This document shows positions 7,022 through 15,695 of a DNA stretch of 64,000 bases, one piece after another. Origin of the DNA: an uncultured Rhodospirillaceae bacterium (GTDB lineage: Bacteria > Pseudomonadota > Alphaproteobacteria > Rhodospirillales > Magnetospirillaceae); assembly GCA_903901915.1 (NCBI GenBank), contig CAIUSV010000087.1:21756-85755 (forward strand), given 5' to 3'. The stretch's first letter is position 1. Every line of letters begins with the position of its first letter. The translations under genes and the position numbers were made by a program. Under the pieces are notes generated by a model. That model saw only the letters and a list, made by a program, of their open reading frames with translations. It had not been told where the DNA came from and did not search any database.

Positions 7022-8593
7022 ATGAAAAATGTATTTCCACCGACCAAAGCACCCGCAGAGCCGACCGGAGTTGATGCCGTCACGCAAGGCGCGCTGCGGA
7101 TATCCGAGCTCCGCTATCGCCGGCTGTTTGAAACCGCCTTGGATGGCATTCTGCTGCTCAATGCCGATACCGCCCAGATCGAGGACGTCAATCCCTACCT
7201 GATGGCGATGCTGGGCTATTCCCACGCCGAATTTCTGGGAAAGAAGCTTTGGGAGGTCGGCCCGTTCGCCGATATCGCCCAAAGCAAGGCGATGTTTGTG
7301 GAACTGCAGGAAAATGGGCATGTCCGATACGAGGATCTGCCGCTCAGAACCAAGGCCGGGGCCGTCATCGACGTGGAGTTCGTGAGCAATTCCTATGACT
7401 GTGATGGCATCAAGGTCATTCAGTGCAACATCCGTGACATCACCGAGCGGAAAACGGCGGAGAGAGAGTTGCTGGCGCGGGAGCGGCGCTATCAGGCCAT
7501 CACCACGTCGGCCACCGATGCCTTCGTCACCGGAGACGCCACCGGCCGCATCGTCGGCTGGAATCCGAGCGCCGAGCGTATCTTCGGCTACACCGAAACC
7601 GAGGCCATCGGGCAACCGGTGACGCTTTTGATTCCGCCCCCCCTGCAACGCGGTCATAACGACGGCATGACGCGGATACGCTCCGGCGGAGCGCGCCATA
7701 TCGTCGGCAAAACCATCGAAATGACAGGACGACGAAAGGACGCCAGCGAGGTTCCCCTGGAACTGTCGCTGGCGGAATGGACCGACGGCCAGAGCCAGTT
7801 TTTTACCGGCGTAATCCGCGACATCACCGAGCGCAAGGCCGCCGACACCAAGATCCAGACCAGGGGGCGGGAACTGGCGGAATCCAACGCCGAATTGGAG
7901 CAGTTCGCCTATGTCACCTCCCATGATCTGCGCGAACCGCTGCGAATGGTCAACAGCTTCCTCACCCTCCTCGAACGGGCCAACCCGCAGCTGGACGCCA
8001 CATCGATGGAGTTTCTGGCGTTCGCCAAGGAAGGCGCGTTGAGGATGGATCACATGGTGCTTGCGCTGTTGGATCTGTCGCGCATAGGCCATGCCTCCGT
8101 CACTCCCGTTCCGGTCGACAGCGCCACCGCCCTGGCGGAGGCGATCGCGAACCTGAACGGGCAGATCACGGACGTCGAAGGCGATATCACAATCGCCGGC
8201 ACCATGCCGATGGTCATGGCCGACCGGGACGAACTGGTGCGGCTATTTCAGAACCTGATCAGCAACGCCATAAAATACCGTTGTCCCGAGCGCCCCCTGG
8301 TGATCGCCATCGCCAGCCATGCCGACGGCGACTGGTGGCAGTTCACCATAGCCGATAATGGCATCGGCATCGGCATCGAGTATGTCGACCGTATCTTCCT
8401 GATCTTCCAGCGCCTGCACACCCGGGACCAATACGAGGGCACCGGCATCGGCCTCGCCGTGTGCAAAAAAATCATCGAGCATCACGGTGGACGGATTTGG
8501 GTCGAGTCGATTCCGGGCGAAAGCTCCACCTTCTACTTCACCCTTCCGGGCAGCCGGATCTCCGAAGGGAGGGCGGACAATCCCGCCGCTTAG
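7022..8593 (+). CDS. PAS-PAS sensor histidine kinase
   Basis: 523 residues, soluble. Two PAS domains (about 27-145 and 155-275), each ending in the DITERK motif, then a HisKA domain with phospho-His in TSHDLREPLR near residue 302, and a HATPase domain with N box NLISNAIKYR, DNGIGIG and GTGIGLAVCKKI. The kinase core is of the phytochrome-type group (FAYVTSHDLREPL). No membrane segment, so the signal is cytoplasmic. The stop is 50 bp before the next kinase gene. Confidence 0.9.
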   Translation: MKNVFPPTKAPAEPTGVDAVTQGALRISELRYRRLFETALDGILLLNADTAQIEDVNPYLMAMLGYSHAEFLGKKLWEVGPFADIAQSKAMFVELQENGHVRYEDLPLRTKAGAVIDVEFVSNSYDCDGIKVIQCNIRDITERKTAERELLARERRYQAITTSATDAFVTGDATGRIVGWNPSAERIFGYTETEAIGQPVTLLIPPPLQRGHNDGMTRIRSGGARHIVGKTIEMTGRRKDASEVPLELSLAEWTDGQSQFFTGVIRDITERKAADTKIQTRGRELAESNAELEQFAYVTSHDLREPLRMVNSFLTLLERANPQLDATSMEFLAFAKEGALRMDHMVLALLDLSRIGHASVTPVPVDSATALAEAIANLNGQITDVEGDITIAGTMPMVMADRDELVRLFQNLISNAIKYRCPERPLVIAIASHADGDWWQFTIADNGIGIGIEYVDRIFLIFQRLHTRDQYEGTGIGLAVCKKIIEHHGGRIWVESIPGESSTFYFTLPGSRISEGRADNPAA

Positions 8594-8643
8594 AGCGGCA
8601 TGTGATCGACGAAACGGGATATTGGGGCGAAAGGGGGCCGGTC

Positions 8644-9912
8644 ATGACCGGTGATGTATCAAGACCGCCAAGGTCGGCCCGTCGGCCGCAAGACGCCAAG
8701 GGATGGGCGGAGCGGGACGGCAATATAATTCAGGGCATTGGATTCAGTCACGATGACGGCTTGCCGTTCGGCGGCAACCCGCCACCGACCGAGGTGGTGA
8801 CAGTCCTGGTGGTCGAGGACAATTCCGGCGACGCTCGGTTGGTCGCGGTCGCCCTCGCCGGCTCGATGCGGCAAAAATTCCGGGTTTCCGTGGTGACCTC
8901 GCTGGCCATGGCTCGCGATCACCTTGGTCGCGGCGCCGTCACCGACATCATTCTTCTCGACCTTTCGCTTCCCGACGCCGTCGGCGAAGAAACGGTCTTG
9001 GGCATGCGCGAAGCCGCGCCGCATCTGCCGATCGTGATCATGACCGGCATGGACGATGTCGTGTTCGCCGAACGGATGGTCGCCCTCGGCGCCCAGGACT
9101 ATCTGGTCAAAGGGGATTTCACCGGTCCGATGCTGTGGCGAACCATCAGCTACGCCATCACCCGGATGCATCTGGCGATCGAGCGCGAAGCGTTGGTCAG
9201 GGAACTCCGCGCGTCGGTCGAGATGAAGAACCGGATGTTCGGAATTCTGGCCCACGATCTCAGAACCCCGATCAGCGCGGTCGGCGGCTATGCCGAGCTC
9301 CTGGAGATGACCGAGGAAGGGCGCCTGTCCGAACGAATGAGCCTGTCGCTTCGGGCAATCCGCGAGTCCGCGGCCTACATGAACACCTTGATCGAAGACG
9401 TGCTGGCGATGGCGGTGGCTGAAGCCGGGGCGGTCAATCTTATTCGCCACCATGTTGACCTCGGAGCGGTAGCGCGCAAGGCCGTGTCTGCCGGCGGCGC
9501 GGCCGCGACAAAGAAGAACGTGCGCCTGATCGCCGATACTCCCGTCGTGTGGGTCGAGGGTGATGCCGCCAAGCTCGAGCAGGTGCTGAACAACCTGATC
9601 GGCAACGCCGTCAAATTCTCACATGACGGAGAGGCGATCGCGGTATCGGTCCTTGAAGACGATCACGGGGCCCGCCTGTCCGTCTCCGACCAGGGTGTCG
9701 GCATGTCGCCGGACGTCCTGGCAAACCTGTTCAAGCCCTTCGCCAAAGGGAAGGCGGGAACGGCGGGAGAACGGTCGAATGGGCTCGGCCTCTACATCTG
9801 CTCGCAGATCGTCGCCGCCCACGGCGGCACGATCGAGGTTGATAGCACGGAGGGAGCGGGAAGCAAATTCACGGTAATAATGCCCAATGTCCCTGCGGAC
9901 ATGATGTCATGA
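8644..9912 (+). CDS. Receiver-histidine kinase hybrid (REC first)
   Basis: 422 residues from an ATG at 8644 with GGGGG upstream. An N-terminal receiver (LVVEDNSGDARLV near 58, phospho-Asp in IILLDLSLPDA near 110, KGDF near 158) is joined to HisKA (FGILAHDLRTPISAVGGYAELLE) and HATPase (NNLIGNAVKFS, SDQGVGMS, NGLGLYI). A receiver in front of the kinase lets another kinase set its activity. It overlaps the following receiver gene by 4 bp, which makes a direct phosphotransfer pair likely. Confidence 0.9.
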   Translation: MTGDVSRPPRSARRPQDAKGWAERDGNIIQGIGFSHDDGLPFGGNPPPTEVVTVLVVEDNSGDARLVAVALAGSMRQKFRVSVVTSLAMARDHLGRGAVTDIILLDLSLPDAVGEETVLGMREAAPHLPIVIMTGMDDVVFAERMVALGAQDYLVKGDFTGPMLWRTISYAITRMHLAIEREALVRELRASVEMKNRMFGILAHDLRTPISAVGGYAELLEMTEEGRLSERMSLSLRAIRESAAYMNTLIEDVLAMAVAEAGAVNLIRHHVDLGAVARKAVSAGGAAATKKNVRLIADTPVVWVEGDAAKLEQVLNNLIGNAVKFSHDGEAIAVSVLEDDHGARLSVSDQGVGMSPDVLANLFKPFAKGKAGTAGERSNGLGLYICSQIVAAHGGTIEVDSTEGAGSKFTVIMPNVPADMMS

Positions 9913-10376
9913 TCCGGGCCGTGATACGTGCGGACGCATCCGGTCTTGTCATCGATGATGATGATGCGGTCTGCCATCTTGTGACGGCGCTCATGACGGC
10001 GATGGGGTTCAAGAACACTTGGTCGGCTCGCGATGGCAGCGAGGGGCTGCGAATTGCCGCCGAAAAACATCCCGATATCGTGGTGTGCGATGTCGATATG
10101 TCGCCAGTCGATGGCGTGATGTTCGTGAGTGGGCTTCGTGGGGCGCTTGATGCCGATTTGGCACGCACCCCGATCATTATTTTTTCCGGCCACCCCAACA
10201 TCGATATCGTCGAAAAGCTTAAGAATCTCGGCGTCCATGATTTTCTCGCCAAGCCATTCACCACCAATCTGTTCGCCATGCGCATCAATGAGGCCCTGGG
10301 GCGTCGGATGAGCCGGTACGAAATGGACAGGCAGGTTATGAAGTGGGACTTCGAGGCCGGGGCCTACAAGACTTGA
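9909..10376 (+). CDS. CheY-like response regulator
   Basis: 155 residues, one receiver: acidic DDDD pocket near 17-20, phospho-Asp in IVVCDVDMSPVDG near 60, Ser in IIFSGH, Lys in LAKPF near 116, then a C-terminal helix of about 35 residues. It overlaps the REC-kinase gene by ATGA, so it is the likely output of that kinase. Convergent with accC. Confidence 0.88.
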   Translation: MIRAVIRADASGLVIDDDDAVCHLVTALMTAMGFKNTWSARDGSEGLRIAAEKHPDIVVCDVDMSPVDGVMFVSGLRGALDADLARTPIIIFSGHPNIDIVEKLKNLGVHDFLAKPFTTNLFAMRINEALGRRMSRYEMDRQVMKWDFEAGAYKT

Positions 10377-10436
10377 TCCGAACGTTGGCCGCCGGGGTCA
10401 ATCCGGCCTGCCGGCGAGTGACAGGGGCCATTGATT

Positions 10437-11786
10437 CTATTGGTTGTTTCGTTCGACGAATTTTTCCAGCCAATGGATGTCGTAGTCGCCGTTGACGAAA
10501 TCGGAGTCCTGGACCAGTCGGTTGTGGAGCGGCAGGGTGGTCTTGATGCCTTCGATGACGTACTCGCCCAGTGCCCGCTTCAGCCGCATCAGCGCTTCGT
10601 TGCGTGAATTGCCGTGGACGATCAGCTTGGCGATCATGCTGTCGTAGTGGGGCGGGATGCGATAGCCGGAATACAGGCCGGAATCCACCCGCACCCCCAG
10701 GCCGCCGGGGGCATGATAGCCTTCGATGCGGCCGGGGCAGGGGATGAAGGTCTGCGGGTCCTCGGCATTGACGCGGCATTCGATCGCGTGGCCCGAGAAG
10801 CGCACGTCGGCCTGGGTGTAGCCCAGCGGTCCGCCGGCGGCGATGCGGATCTGTTCGCGCACGAGATCGATGCCGGTGATGGCCTCGGTGATGGGGTGCT
10901 CGACCTGGAGGCGGGTGTTCATCTCGATGAAATAGAACTCGCCGTTCTCGAACAGGAACTCGATGGTGCCGGCATTGCGATAGCCCAGCTTGGCGATGGC
11001 GTCGCACGCCACCTTGCCGATGCGGGCGCGCTGGTCGGCGTTGAGCGCCGGCGACGGCGCCTCCTCCAACACCTTCTGATGCTTGCGCTGCAACGAGCAG
11101 TCACGTTCGCCCAGATGGACCACGGCACCGTAATTATCGGCCAAAATCTGCATCTCGATGTGGCGGGGGCGGCCGAGATACTTTTCCATATAGACGTCGG
11201 GATTGCCGAAGGCGGACTTGGCCTCGTTGCGGGCCAGCTTCCACGCCTCGACCAGTTCGTCGGGCGAGCGCGCCACCTTCATGCCCTTGCCGCCGCCGCC
11301 GGCGGTGGCCTTGATCAGCACCGGATAGCCGATGGCTTCGGCGTCGGCCAGGGCCTGTTCCGCCGATTCGATCGAGCCTTCCGATCCCGGCACCACCGGC
11401 AGGCCGGCGCTCTTCGCCGCCTGCTTGGCGGTGATCTTGTCGCCCATCATGCGGATATGGTCGGGGGTCGGGCCGATGAAGACGAAGCCGTGTTCCTCGA
11501 CCATCTGGGCGAAGTCGGCATTCTCGGACAAAAAGCCGTAGCCGGGGTGGATGGCGTCGGCCCCGGTGATGGTCGCCGCCGACAGGATCGCCGCCTTGTT
11601 GAGGTAGGAGTCGCGGGCCGAGGGCGGGCCGATGCAGACGGCTTCGTCGGCCAGGCGGACGTGCATGGCATCGTTGTCGGCGGTGGAATGCACCGCCACG
11701 GTGCGGATGCCCATCTCGCGGCAGGCGCGGTGGATGCGCAGCGCGATCTCACCCCGATTGGCGATCAGGACCTTTTCAAACATCAA
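10437..11786 (-). CDS. accC: Biotin carboxylase subunit of acetyl-CoA carboxylase
   Basis: 449 residues, full length. ATP-grasp protein that carboxylates biotin on AccB with ATP and bicarbonate, the first step of fatty-acid synthesis. Visible signatures: N-terminal [15 protein letters not shown], glycine loop [10 protein letters not shown] near 163, [12 protein letters not shown] near 230-240, [14 protein letters not shown] near 288 with the catalytic Arg and Glu. It lies 8 bp after accB, with aroQ before that, the usual alphaproteobacterial order aroQ-accB-accC. Confidence 0.97.
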   Translation of the reverse strand: MMFEKVLIANRGEIALRIHRACREMGIRTVAVHSTADNDAMHVRLADEAVCIGPPSARDSYLNKAAILSAATITGADAIHPGYGFLSENADFAQMVEEHGFVFIGPTPDHIRMMGDKITAKQAAKSAGLPVVPGSEGSIESAEQALADAEAIGYPVLIKATAGGGGKGMKVARSPDELVEAWKLARNEAKSAFGNPDVYMEKYLGRPRHIEMQILADNYGAVVHLGERDCSLQRKHQKVLEEAPSPALNADQRARIGKVACDAIAKLGYRNAGTIEFLFENGEFYFIEMNTRLQVEHPITEAITGIDLVREQIRIAAGGPLGYTQADVRFSGHAIECRVNAEDPQTFIPCPGRIEGYHAPGGLGVRVDSGLYSGYRIPPHYDSMIAKLIVHGNSRNEALMRLKRALGEYVIEGIKTTLPLHNRLVQDSDFVNGDYDIHWLEKFVERNNQ

Positions 11787-11794
11787 GGCGCCCT

Positions 11795-12244
11795 CTATTC
11801 GATGATCAACAAAGGCTCGCCGAATTCCACCGGCTGCCCATCGGTCACCAGGATCATGGTGACCTTGCCGCCGCGCGGCGCCCGGATGGGATTGAAGGTC
11901 TTCATCGCCTCGATCAGCATCACCGTCTGGCCCTCGGCCACGGTGTCGCCGGGATTGATGAACTTGGTGGCGCCCGGTTCGGGCGACAGGTAGGCCACTC
12001 CGACCATGGGCGAGGTCACCGTGCCGGGATGGTCGGCATCGACCGCCTGGGCCGGCTGGGCCGACGGCAGGGCGGCGTGGGTGGCCATGGCCGGGCCGTG
12101 ATGGACGGTGACCGGGGCCGGCTGGCGGGCGATGCGGATGCGGGTTTCGCCGATGCCGTATTCGATCTCGGTGAGATTGGTCTCGTCGAGCAGGGCGGCC
12201 AAAGCTCGCACCAGGTCGCCGTCGATGGTCGTCTTGTTGCCCAT
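11795..12244 (-). CDS. accB: Biotin carboxyl carrier protein of acetyl-CoA carboxylase
   Basis: 149 residues. The C-terminal biotinyl domain has the target lysine in IEAMKTFNP near residue 115, and a [15 protein letters not shown] thumb region. A linker rich in Ala and Pro joins it to an N-terminal helix. The ATG at 12244 shares one base with the aroQ stop, so the genes are translationally coupled. It carries the carboxyl group between AccC and the carboxyltransferase. Confidence 0.96.
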   Translation of the reverse strand: MGNKTTIDGDLVRALAALLDETNLTEIEYGIGETRIRIARQPAPVTVHHGPAMATHAALPSAQPAQAVDADHPGTVTSPMVGVAYLSPEPGATKFINPGDTVAEGQTVMLIEAMKTFNPIRAPRGGKVTMILVTDGQPVEFGEPLLIIE

Positions 12245-12702
12245 TATGCCTCTGAACTTCCCTTGATCAGGCGAGCCAGCGCGTCGAGGGCGAGGATGTA
12301 GCCGTGGCTGCCGAAGCCGCAGATCGTCCCCTTGGCCACGCCGGCCACGAATGAATGATGGCGGAACGAATCCCGCTGGTGGATGTTCGACAGGTGGACT
12401 TCGACCGCCATTACCTCGGCCGCCAGCAGGGCGTCGAGAATGGCGATGGAGGTGTGGGTGTAGGCGCCGGCATTGATGATGATGCCCGCCGCCCGGCCCC
12501 GGGCCTGCTGAATCCAGGTGACGAGGTCGCCCTCGGCGTTGCTCTGGCGGAATTCCACGGCCAAGCCCAGCTTTTCCGCATGGGTCCGGCACAGCGCCTC
12601 GACGTCGGCCAGACTTTCGCGGCCGTACACCTCCGGCTGCCGCATCCCCAACATGTTGAGATTGGGGCCGTTGATAATGCTGACGATTGGGGGGGGGGTC
12701 AT
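12244..12702 (-). CDS. aroQ: 3-dehydroquinate dehydratase, type II
   Basis: 152 residues, the usual length for the dodecameric type II enzyme of the shikimate pathway. Motifs in order: [18 protein letters not shown] (catalytic loop with Arg and Tyr, residues 9-26), [17 protein letters not shown], and [18 protein letters not shown] with the catalytic His. The start at 12702 gives the standard N-terminus; the open frame before it has no homology-like sequence. A run of nine G bases lies just upstream on the plus strand at about 12689. Confidence 0.96.
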   Translation of the reverse strand: MTPPPIVSIINGPNLNMLGMRQPEVYGRESLADVEALCRTHAEKLGLAVEFRQSNAEGDLVTWIQQARGRAAGIIINAGAYTHTSIAILDALLAAEVMAVEVHLSNIHQRDSFRHHSFVAGVAKGTICGFGSHGYILALDALARLIKGSSEA

Positions 12703-12863
12703 GGCCGCCCCCCCAGCTTGCGCTCGTTCACCATGACGGGGGTTATAGCACGGGCGGGAATCGGTGCAACGTTTTGAGTGGCATCGCCCCATTGCCTCCG
12801 GCGGCGCGGGACACCATACTCTAGCCCTTCGTTTCAAGACCGGACTTCCGGGGACATCATTTC

Positions 12864-13835
12864 ATGAAGCTGGTGATCAATGGCGAGGAGCGGGCCTTCT
12901 CCGCCCCCATGAGCGTCGAGGCCCTGCTGGGCCAGCTGGGCGTCGATCCGCGCAAGGTGGCGGTGGAACGCAATCTGGAGATCGTGCCGAAATCCGCCTA
13001 TGCCCAGGTGGCGGTGGGCGAGGGCGATCGCCTGGAGATCGTGGCCTTCATCGGCGGCGGTTCGGGCGACGACGGCTTCCGGGTGGCGGGGCGGACCTTC
13101 ACCTCGCGGCTGCTGGTGGGCACCGGCAAGTACAAGGACTTCGAGGAGACCGCCGCCGCCATCAAGGCCTCGGGCGCCGAGATCGTCACCGTGGCGGTGC
13201 GCCGGGTCAACCTGTCCGATCCGTCGAAGCCCATGCTGGTGGATTACGTCAGCCCCAAGACATACACCTTCCTGCCCAACACCGCCGGTTGCTACACCGC
13301 CGACGAGGCCGTGCGCACGCTGCGGCTGGCGCGCGAGGCCGGGGGATGGAATCTGGTCAAGCTGGAAGTGCTGGGCGACCAGACCACGCTTTACCCCAAC
13401 ATGCCCGAAACCCTGAAGGCCGCCGAGGCGCTGATCAAGGATGGGTTCGAGGTCATGGTCTACTGTTCCGACGATCCCATCCAAGCCAAGATCCTGGAAG
13501 ACATGGGCTGCGCCGCCATCATGCCGCTGGGGTCGCTGATCGGTTCGGGGCTGGGCATCCTCAATCCCACCACCATCCGCATCATCAAGGAGAACGCCAA
13601 GGTGCCGGTGCTGGTGGATGCCGGCGTCGGTTCGGCCTCGGATGCGGCGGTGGCGATGGAACTGGGCTGCGACGGCGTATTGATGAACACCGCCATCGCC
13701 CATGCCCGCGACCCCATCCGCATGGCTCGCGCCATGAAGCTGGCCATCGAGGCCGGGCGGCTGTCCTACCTCGCCGGCCGCATGCCCCGGAAAAGCTATG
13801 CCGATCCGTCGTCGCCGCTGGCCGGGCTGATCTGA
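12864..13835 (+). CDS. thiG: ThiS-ThiG fusion: sulfur carrier plus thiazole synthase
   Basis: 323 residues. Residues 1-67 are ThiS ([12 protein letters not shown]... ending FIGGG), residues 72-323 are ThiG ([22 protein letters not shown], catalytic Lys in [31 protein letters not shown]). ThiG builds the thiamine thiazole from deoxyxylulose phosphate, dehydroglycine and ThiS thiocarboxylate. In separate ThiS the Gly-Gly is the C-terminus that takes sulfur; here it is internal and followed by SGDDGF. Fusions of this kind are known as bifunctional sulfur carrier/thiazole synthase proteins. No TPP riboswitch was recognised upstream. Confidence 0.93.
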   Translation: MKLVINGEERAFSAPMSVEALLGQLGVDPRKVAVERNLEIVPKSAYAQVAVGEGDRLEIVAFIGGGSGDDGFRVAGRTFTSRLLVGTGKYKDFEETAAAIKASGAEIVTVAVRRVNLSDPSKPMLVDYVSPKTYTFLPNTAGCYTADEAVRTLRLAREAGGWNLVKLEVLGDQTTLYPNMPETLKAAEALIKDGFEVMVYCSDDPIQAKILEDMGCAAIMPLGSLIGSGLGILNPTTIRIIKENAKVPVLVDAGVGSASDAAVAMELGCDGVLMNTAIAHARDPIRMARAMKLAIEAGRLSYLAGRMPRKSYADPSSPLAGLI

Positions 13836-13870
13836 GCGAGGGGTGCCTATGGTGCCGGTTCCTGTTTCTG

Positions 13871-13898
13871 CCCCGCTATACCTTGGGGTGGGGCGGGG
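13871..13898 (+). terminator. Hairpin after thiSG
   Basis: CCCCGC at 13871-13876 pairs with GCGGGG at 13893-13898 about 35 bp after the thiSG stop. There is no T-run, so termination strength is unclear. Confidence 0.4.
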
Positions 13899-13964
13899 CC
13901 GGCGACTCTCGCGATCCTAGGGATAAGAGGCTGATAACAAAGAGAAACGCCGGGAAGGATTATA

Positions 13965-14370
13965 AATTTTTGTTCACGGGGAAATTTTTCTCTTTTCATC
14001 CCCGGAAAACCGCGTATATAGCGGCTTCAGGACAGACGTACAGCGCACGTGCCACTGTGACCGCCATATGGTCAGGCAACGACGTCAAAGGCGTCTTCTG
14101 GGTGCAAGCGGGGTGAGAGCCCCCGGTGCTTGGAGGAAATCTTATGAACGCGATTGCTCGGCACGCCACGGCGTCGTCTGTGCTTCTTTTACAGTCATCG
14201 TTCGAGCCGACACCGCTTCTGGCGTGGTCGGACATACGAAGTACGTCCAAACGGGCCTGACGGCGTCCATCGTTGCCGTCAGCCTTAGGTCCAGAACCCG
14301 CCGGACGGCGGGAGCGGGGCCGCCGACCTTGTTCTGCCTTGTTTCAGACATTCCGGTCCGTTTGGAGACT
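13965..14370 (+). promoter_or_regulatory. Structured leader of the ornithine decarboxylase gene (speF-type candidate)
   Basis: About 400 bp without a conventional gene, AT-rich near 13960-14020 (TATATA at 14014), then highly structured. Hairpins: GCAAGC/GCTTG flanking GGGG/CCCC at 14104-14132, immediately before a Shine-Dalgarno GGAGG; GGACATAC/GTACGTCC (one mismatch) at 14230-14248; CTGACGGC/GCCGTCAG at 14257-14282; CCCGCC/GGCGGG at 14297-14312. A speF RNA motif is known upstream of ornithine decarboxylase genes in alphaproteobacteria; identity with it was not tested. The leader also carries an upstream reading frame at 14144-14260. Confidence 0.55.
14144..14260 (+). CDS. Upstream leader peptide of ornithine decarboxylase (38 aa)
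   Basis: An ATG at 14144 with GGAGG 7 bases upstream, the best ribosome-binding site in the region. It opens a 38-codon frame (MNAIARHATASSVLLLQSSF... ending STSKRA) whose TGA at 14258-14260 sits inside the left arm of the hairpin at 14257-14282. The placement, between a hairpin covering its ribosome-binding site and two hairpins before the decarboxylase, fits an attenuation or arrest peptide. E. coli speF has a similar ornithine-sensing leader peptide, but the sequences do not look alike. Confidence 0.5.
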   Translation: MNAIARHATASSVLLLQSSFEPTPLLAWSDIRSTSKRA

Positions 14371-14374
14371 TGCC

Positions 14375-15505
14375 ATGACCGCCAAGATCGCCCGTTTCCT
14401 CGAAGAGGTTCAGCCCCCCACCCCCTGCCTGGTGGTCGATCTCGATGTGGTGCGCCAGAACTATCTCGACATCCGGCGCTGGTTGCCGGTGGCCGAGGTG
14501 TTCTACGCCGTGAAGGCCAATCCGGCCCCGGAAATCGTGTCGCTGCTGACCGGGCTGGGATCGAATTTCGATGTCGCCAGCCCGGCGGAAATCGATCTCT
14601 GCCTCGCGGCCGGCGCCGTGCCCGAGCGGATCTCCTTCGGCAACACCATCAAGAAGCAGCGCGACATTGCCTATGCCTATGACAAGGGCGTGCGGCTGTT
14701 CGCCTTCGATTCCGAGGCGGAGTTGGAGAAGCTGGCGCAGTCGGCTCCGGGAGCGCGGGTGTTCTGCCGCATCCTGATGACCTGCGACGGCGCCGAGTGG
14801 CCGCTGTCGCGCAAGTTCGGCTGCGAGGTCGATATGGCCCGCGACCTGCTGGTGCGTGCCCGCGACCTCGGCCTGGACCCTTACGGCATCTCCTTCCATG
14901 TCGGCAGTCAGCAGACCGACCTGTCGCAATGGGATATCGCGGTGGGCAAGACCGCCATGCTGTTCACCGAACTGGCCGCCGCCGGCATCGAACTGCGCAT
15001 GGTCAACCTGGGTGGCGGACTACCGACCAAGTACCGTACCGACATTCCCGCCATGGAGCGTTATGCCGACGCGATCATGCACGCCATGACCAAGCATTTC
15101 GGCAACGATATCCCGGCCATGATCATCGAGCCGGGCCGCGGCATGGTGGGCAATTCCGGCATTCTCGAAGCCGAGGTGGTGCTGATCAGCCGCAAGAGCT
15201 ATGACGACGACGTCCGTTGGATCTATCTGGATGTCGGCAAGTTCGGCGGTCTGGCCGAGACCATGGACGAGGCGATCAAGTACCGCATCGAAACTCCCTA
15301 CGAGGACGACGAGACCGGCCCGGTGGCCCTGGCCGGCCCCACCTGCGACTCGGCCGATATCCTGTACGAGAAGTCGGGCTATCGCATGCCGTTGTCGCTC
15401 AAGGTCGGCGACAAGGTGCGGATACTGTCCACCGGCGCCTACACCAGCAGCTATTCCGCGGTGAACTTCAACGGCTTCGCCCCCTTGAAGACCTACTTCG
15501 TCTAG
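14375..15505 (+). CDS. PLP-dependent ornithine/lysine decarboxylase
   Basis: 376 residues, fold-type III PLP decarboxylase making putrescine (or cadaverine). The PLP lysine is in FYAVKANPAPE near residue 47; SPAEID, HVGSQ, the phosphate-binding GGGLP, and EPGRGMVG follow; the active-site Cys is in GPTCDSADIL near residue 327. Size and motifs match bacterial eukaryotic-type ODC, many of which also use lysine or arginine-derived substrates. The ATG at 14375 has GGAG 8 bases upstream. An intrinsic terminator follows 23 bp after the stop. Regulation by the upstream leader is likely. Confidence 0.92.
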   Translation: MTAKIARFLEEVQPPTPCLVVDLDVVRQNYLDIRRWLPVAEVFYAVKANPAPEIVSLLTGLGSNFDVASPAEIDLCLAAGAVPERISFGNTIKKQRDIAYAYDKGVRLFAFDSEAELEKLAQSAPGARVFCRILMTCDGAEWPLSRKFGCEVDMARDLLVRARDLGLDPYGISFHVGSQQTDLSQWDIAVGKTAMLFTELAAAGIELRMVNLGGGLPTKYRTDIPAMERYADAIMHAMTKHFGNDIPAMIIEPGRGMVGNSGILEAEVVLISRKSYDDDVRWIYLDVGKFGGLAETMDEAIKYRIETPYEDDETGPVALAGPTCDSADILYEKSGYRMPLSLKVGDKVRILSTGAYTSSYSAVNFNGFAPLKTYFV

Positions 15506-15528
15506 GCGCGACCACCGGACACCAAGCG

Positions 15529-15568
15529 GGCCCGCCCGGCAGGAATTGCCGGGCGGGCCTTTTCTTTT
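15529..15568 (+). terminator. Intrinsic terminator after ornithine decarboxylase
   Basis: A 13-bp GC-rich stem (GGCCCGCCCGGCA at 15529-15541 and its complement at 15547-15559) with a 5-base loop, followed by TTTTCTTTT. Confidence 0.92.
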
Positions 15569-15695
15569 CGCCCCCTGGGCAGCTCTTGCCGGTGTCGAGA
15601 CGGCATAGTACATTGATATTCAATGAACTATTCCGTGGCCCCGGGTTTGCATTGTTGCTTGGTGGAATAATACCCGTCGTAGCATGGAGGCGACG

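Noticed and set aside
14104..14140. Possible TPP riboswitch because of a GGGTGAGAG element downstream of thiSG
   Set aside because: The conserved ACCTGATC-type segment and the rest of the thi-box are missing, and the element precedes ornithine decarboxylase, not a thiamine gene.
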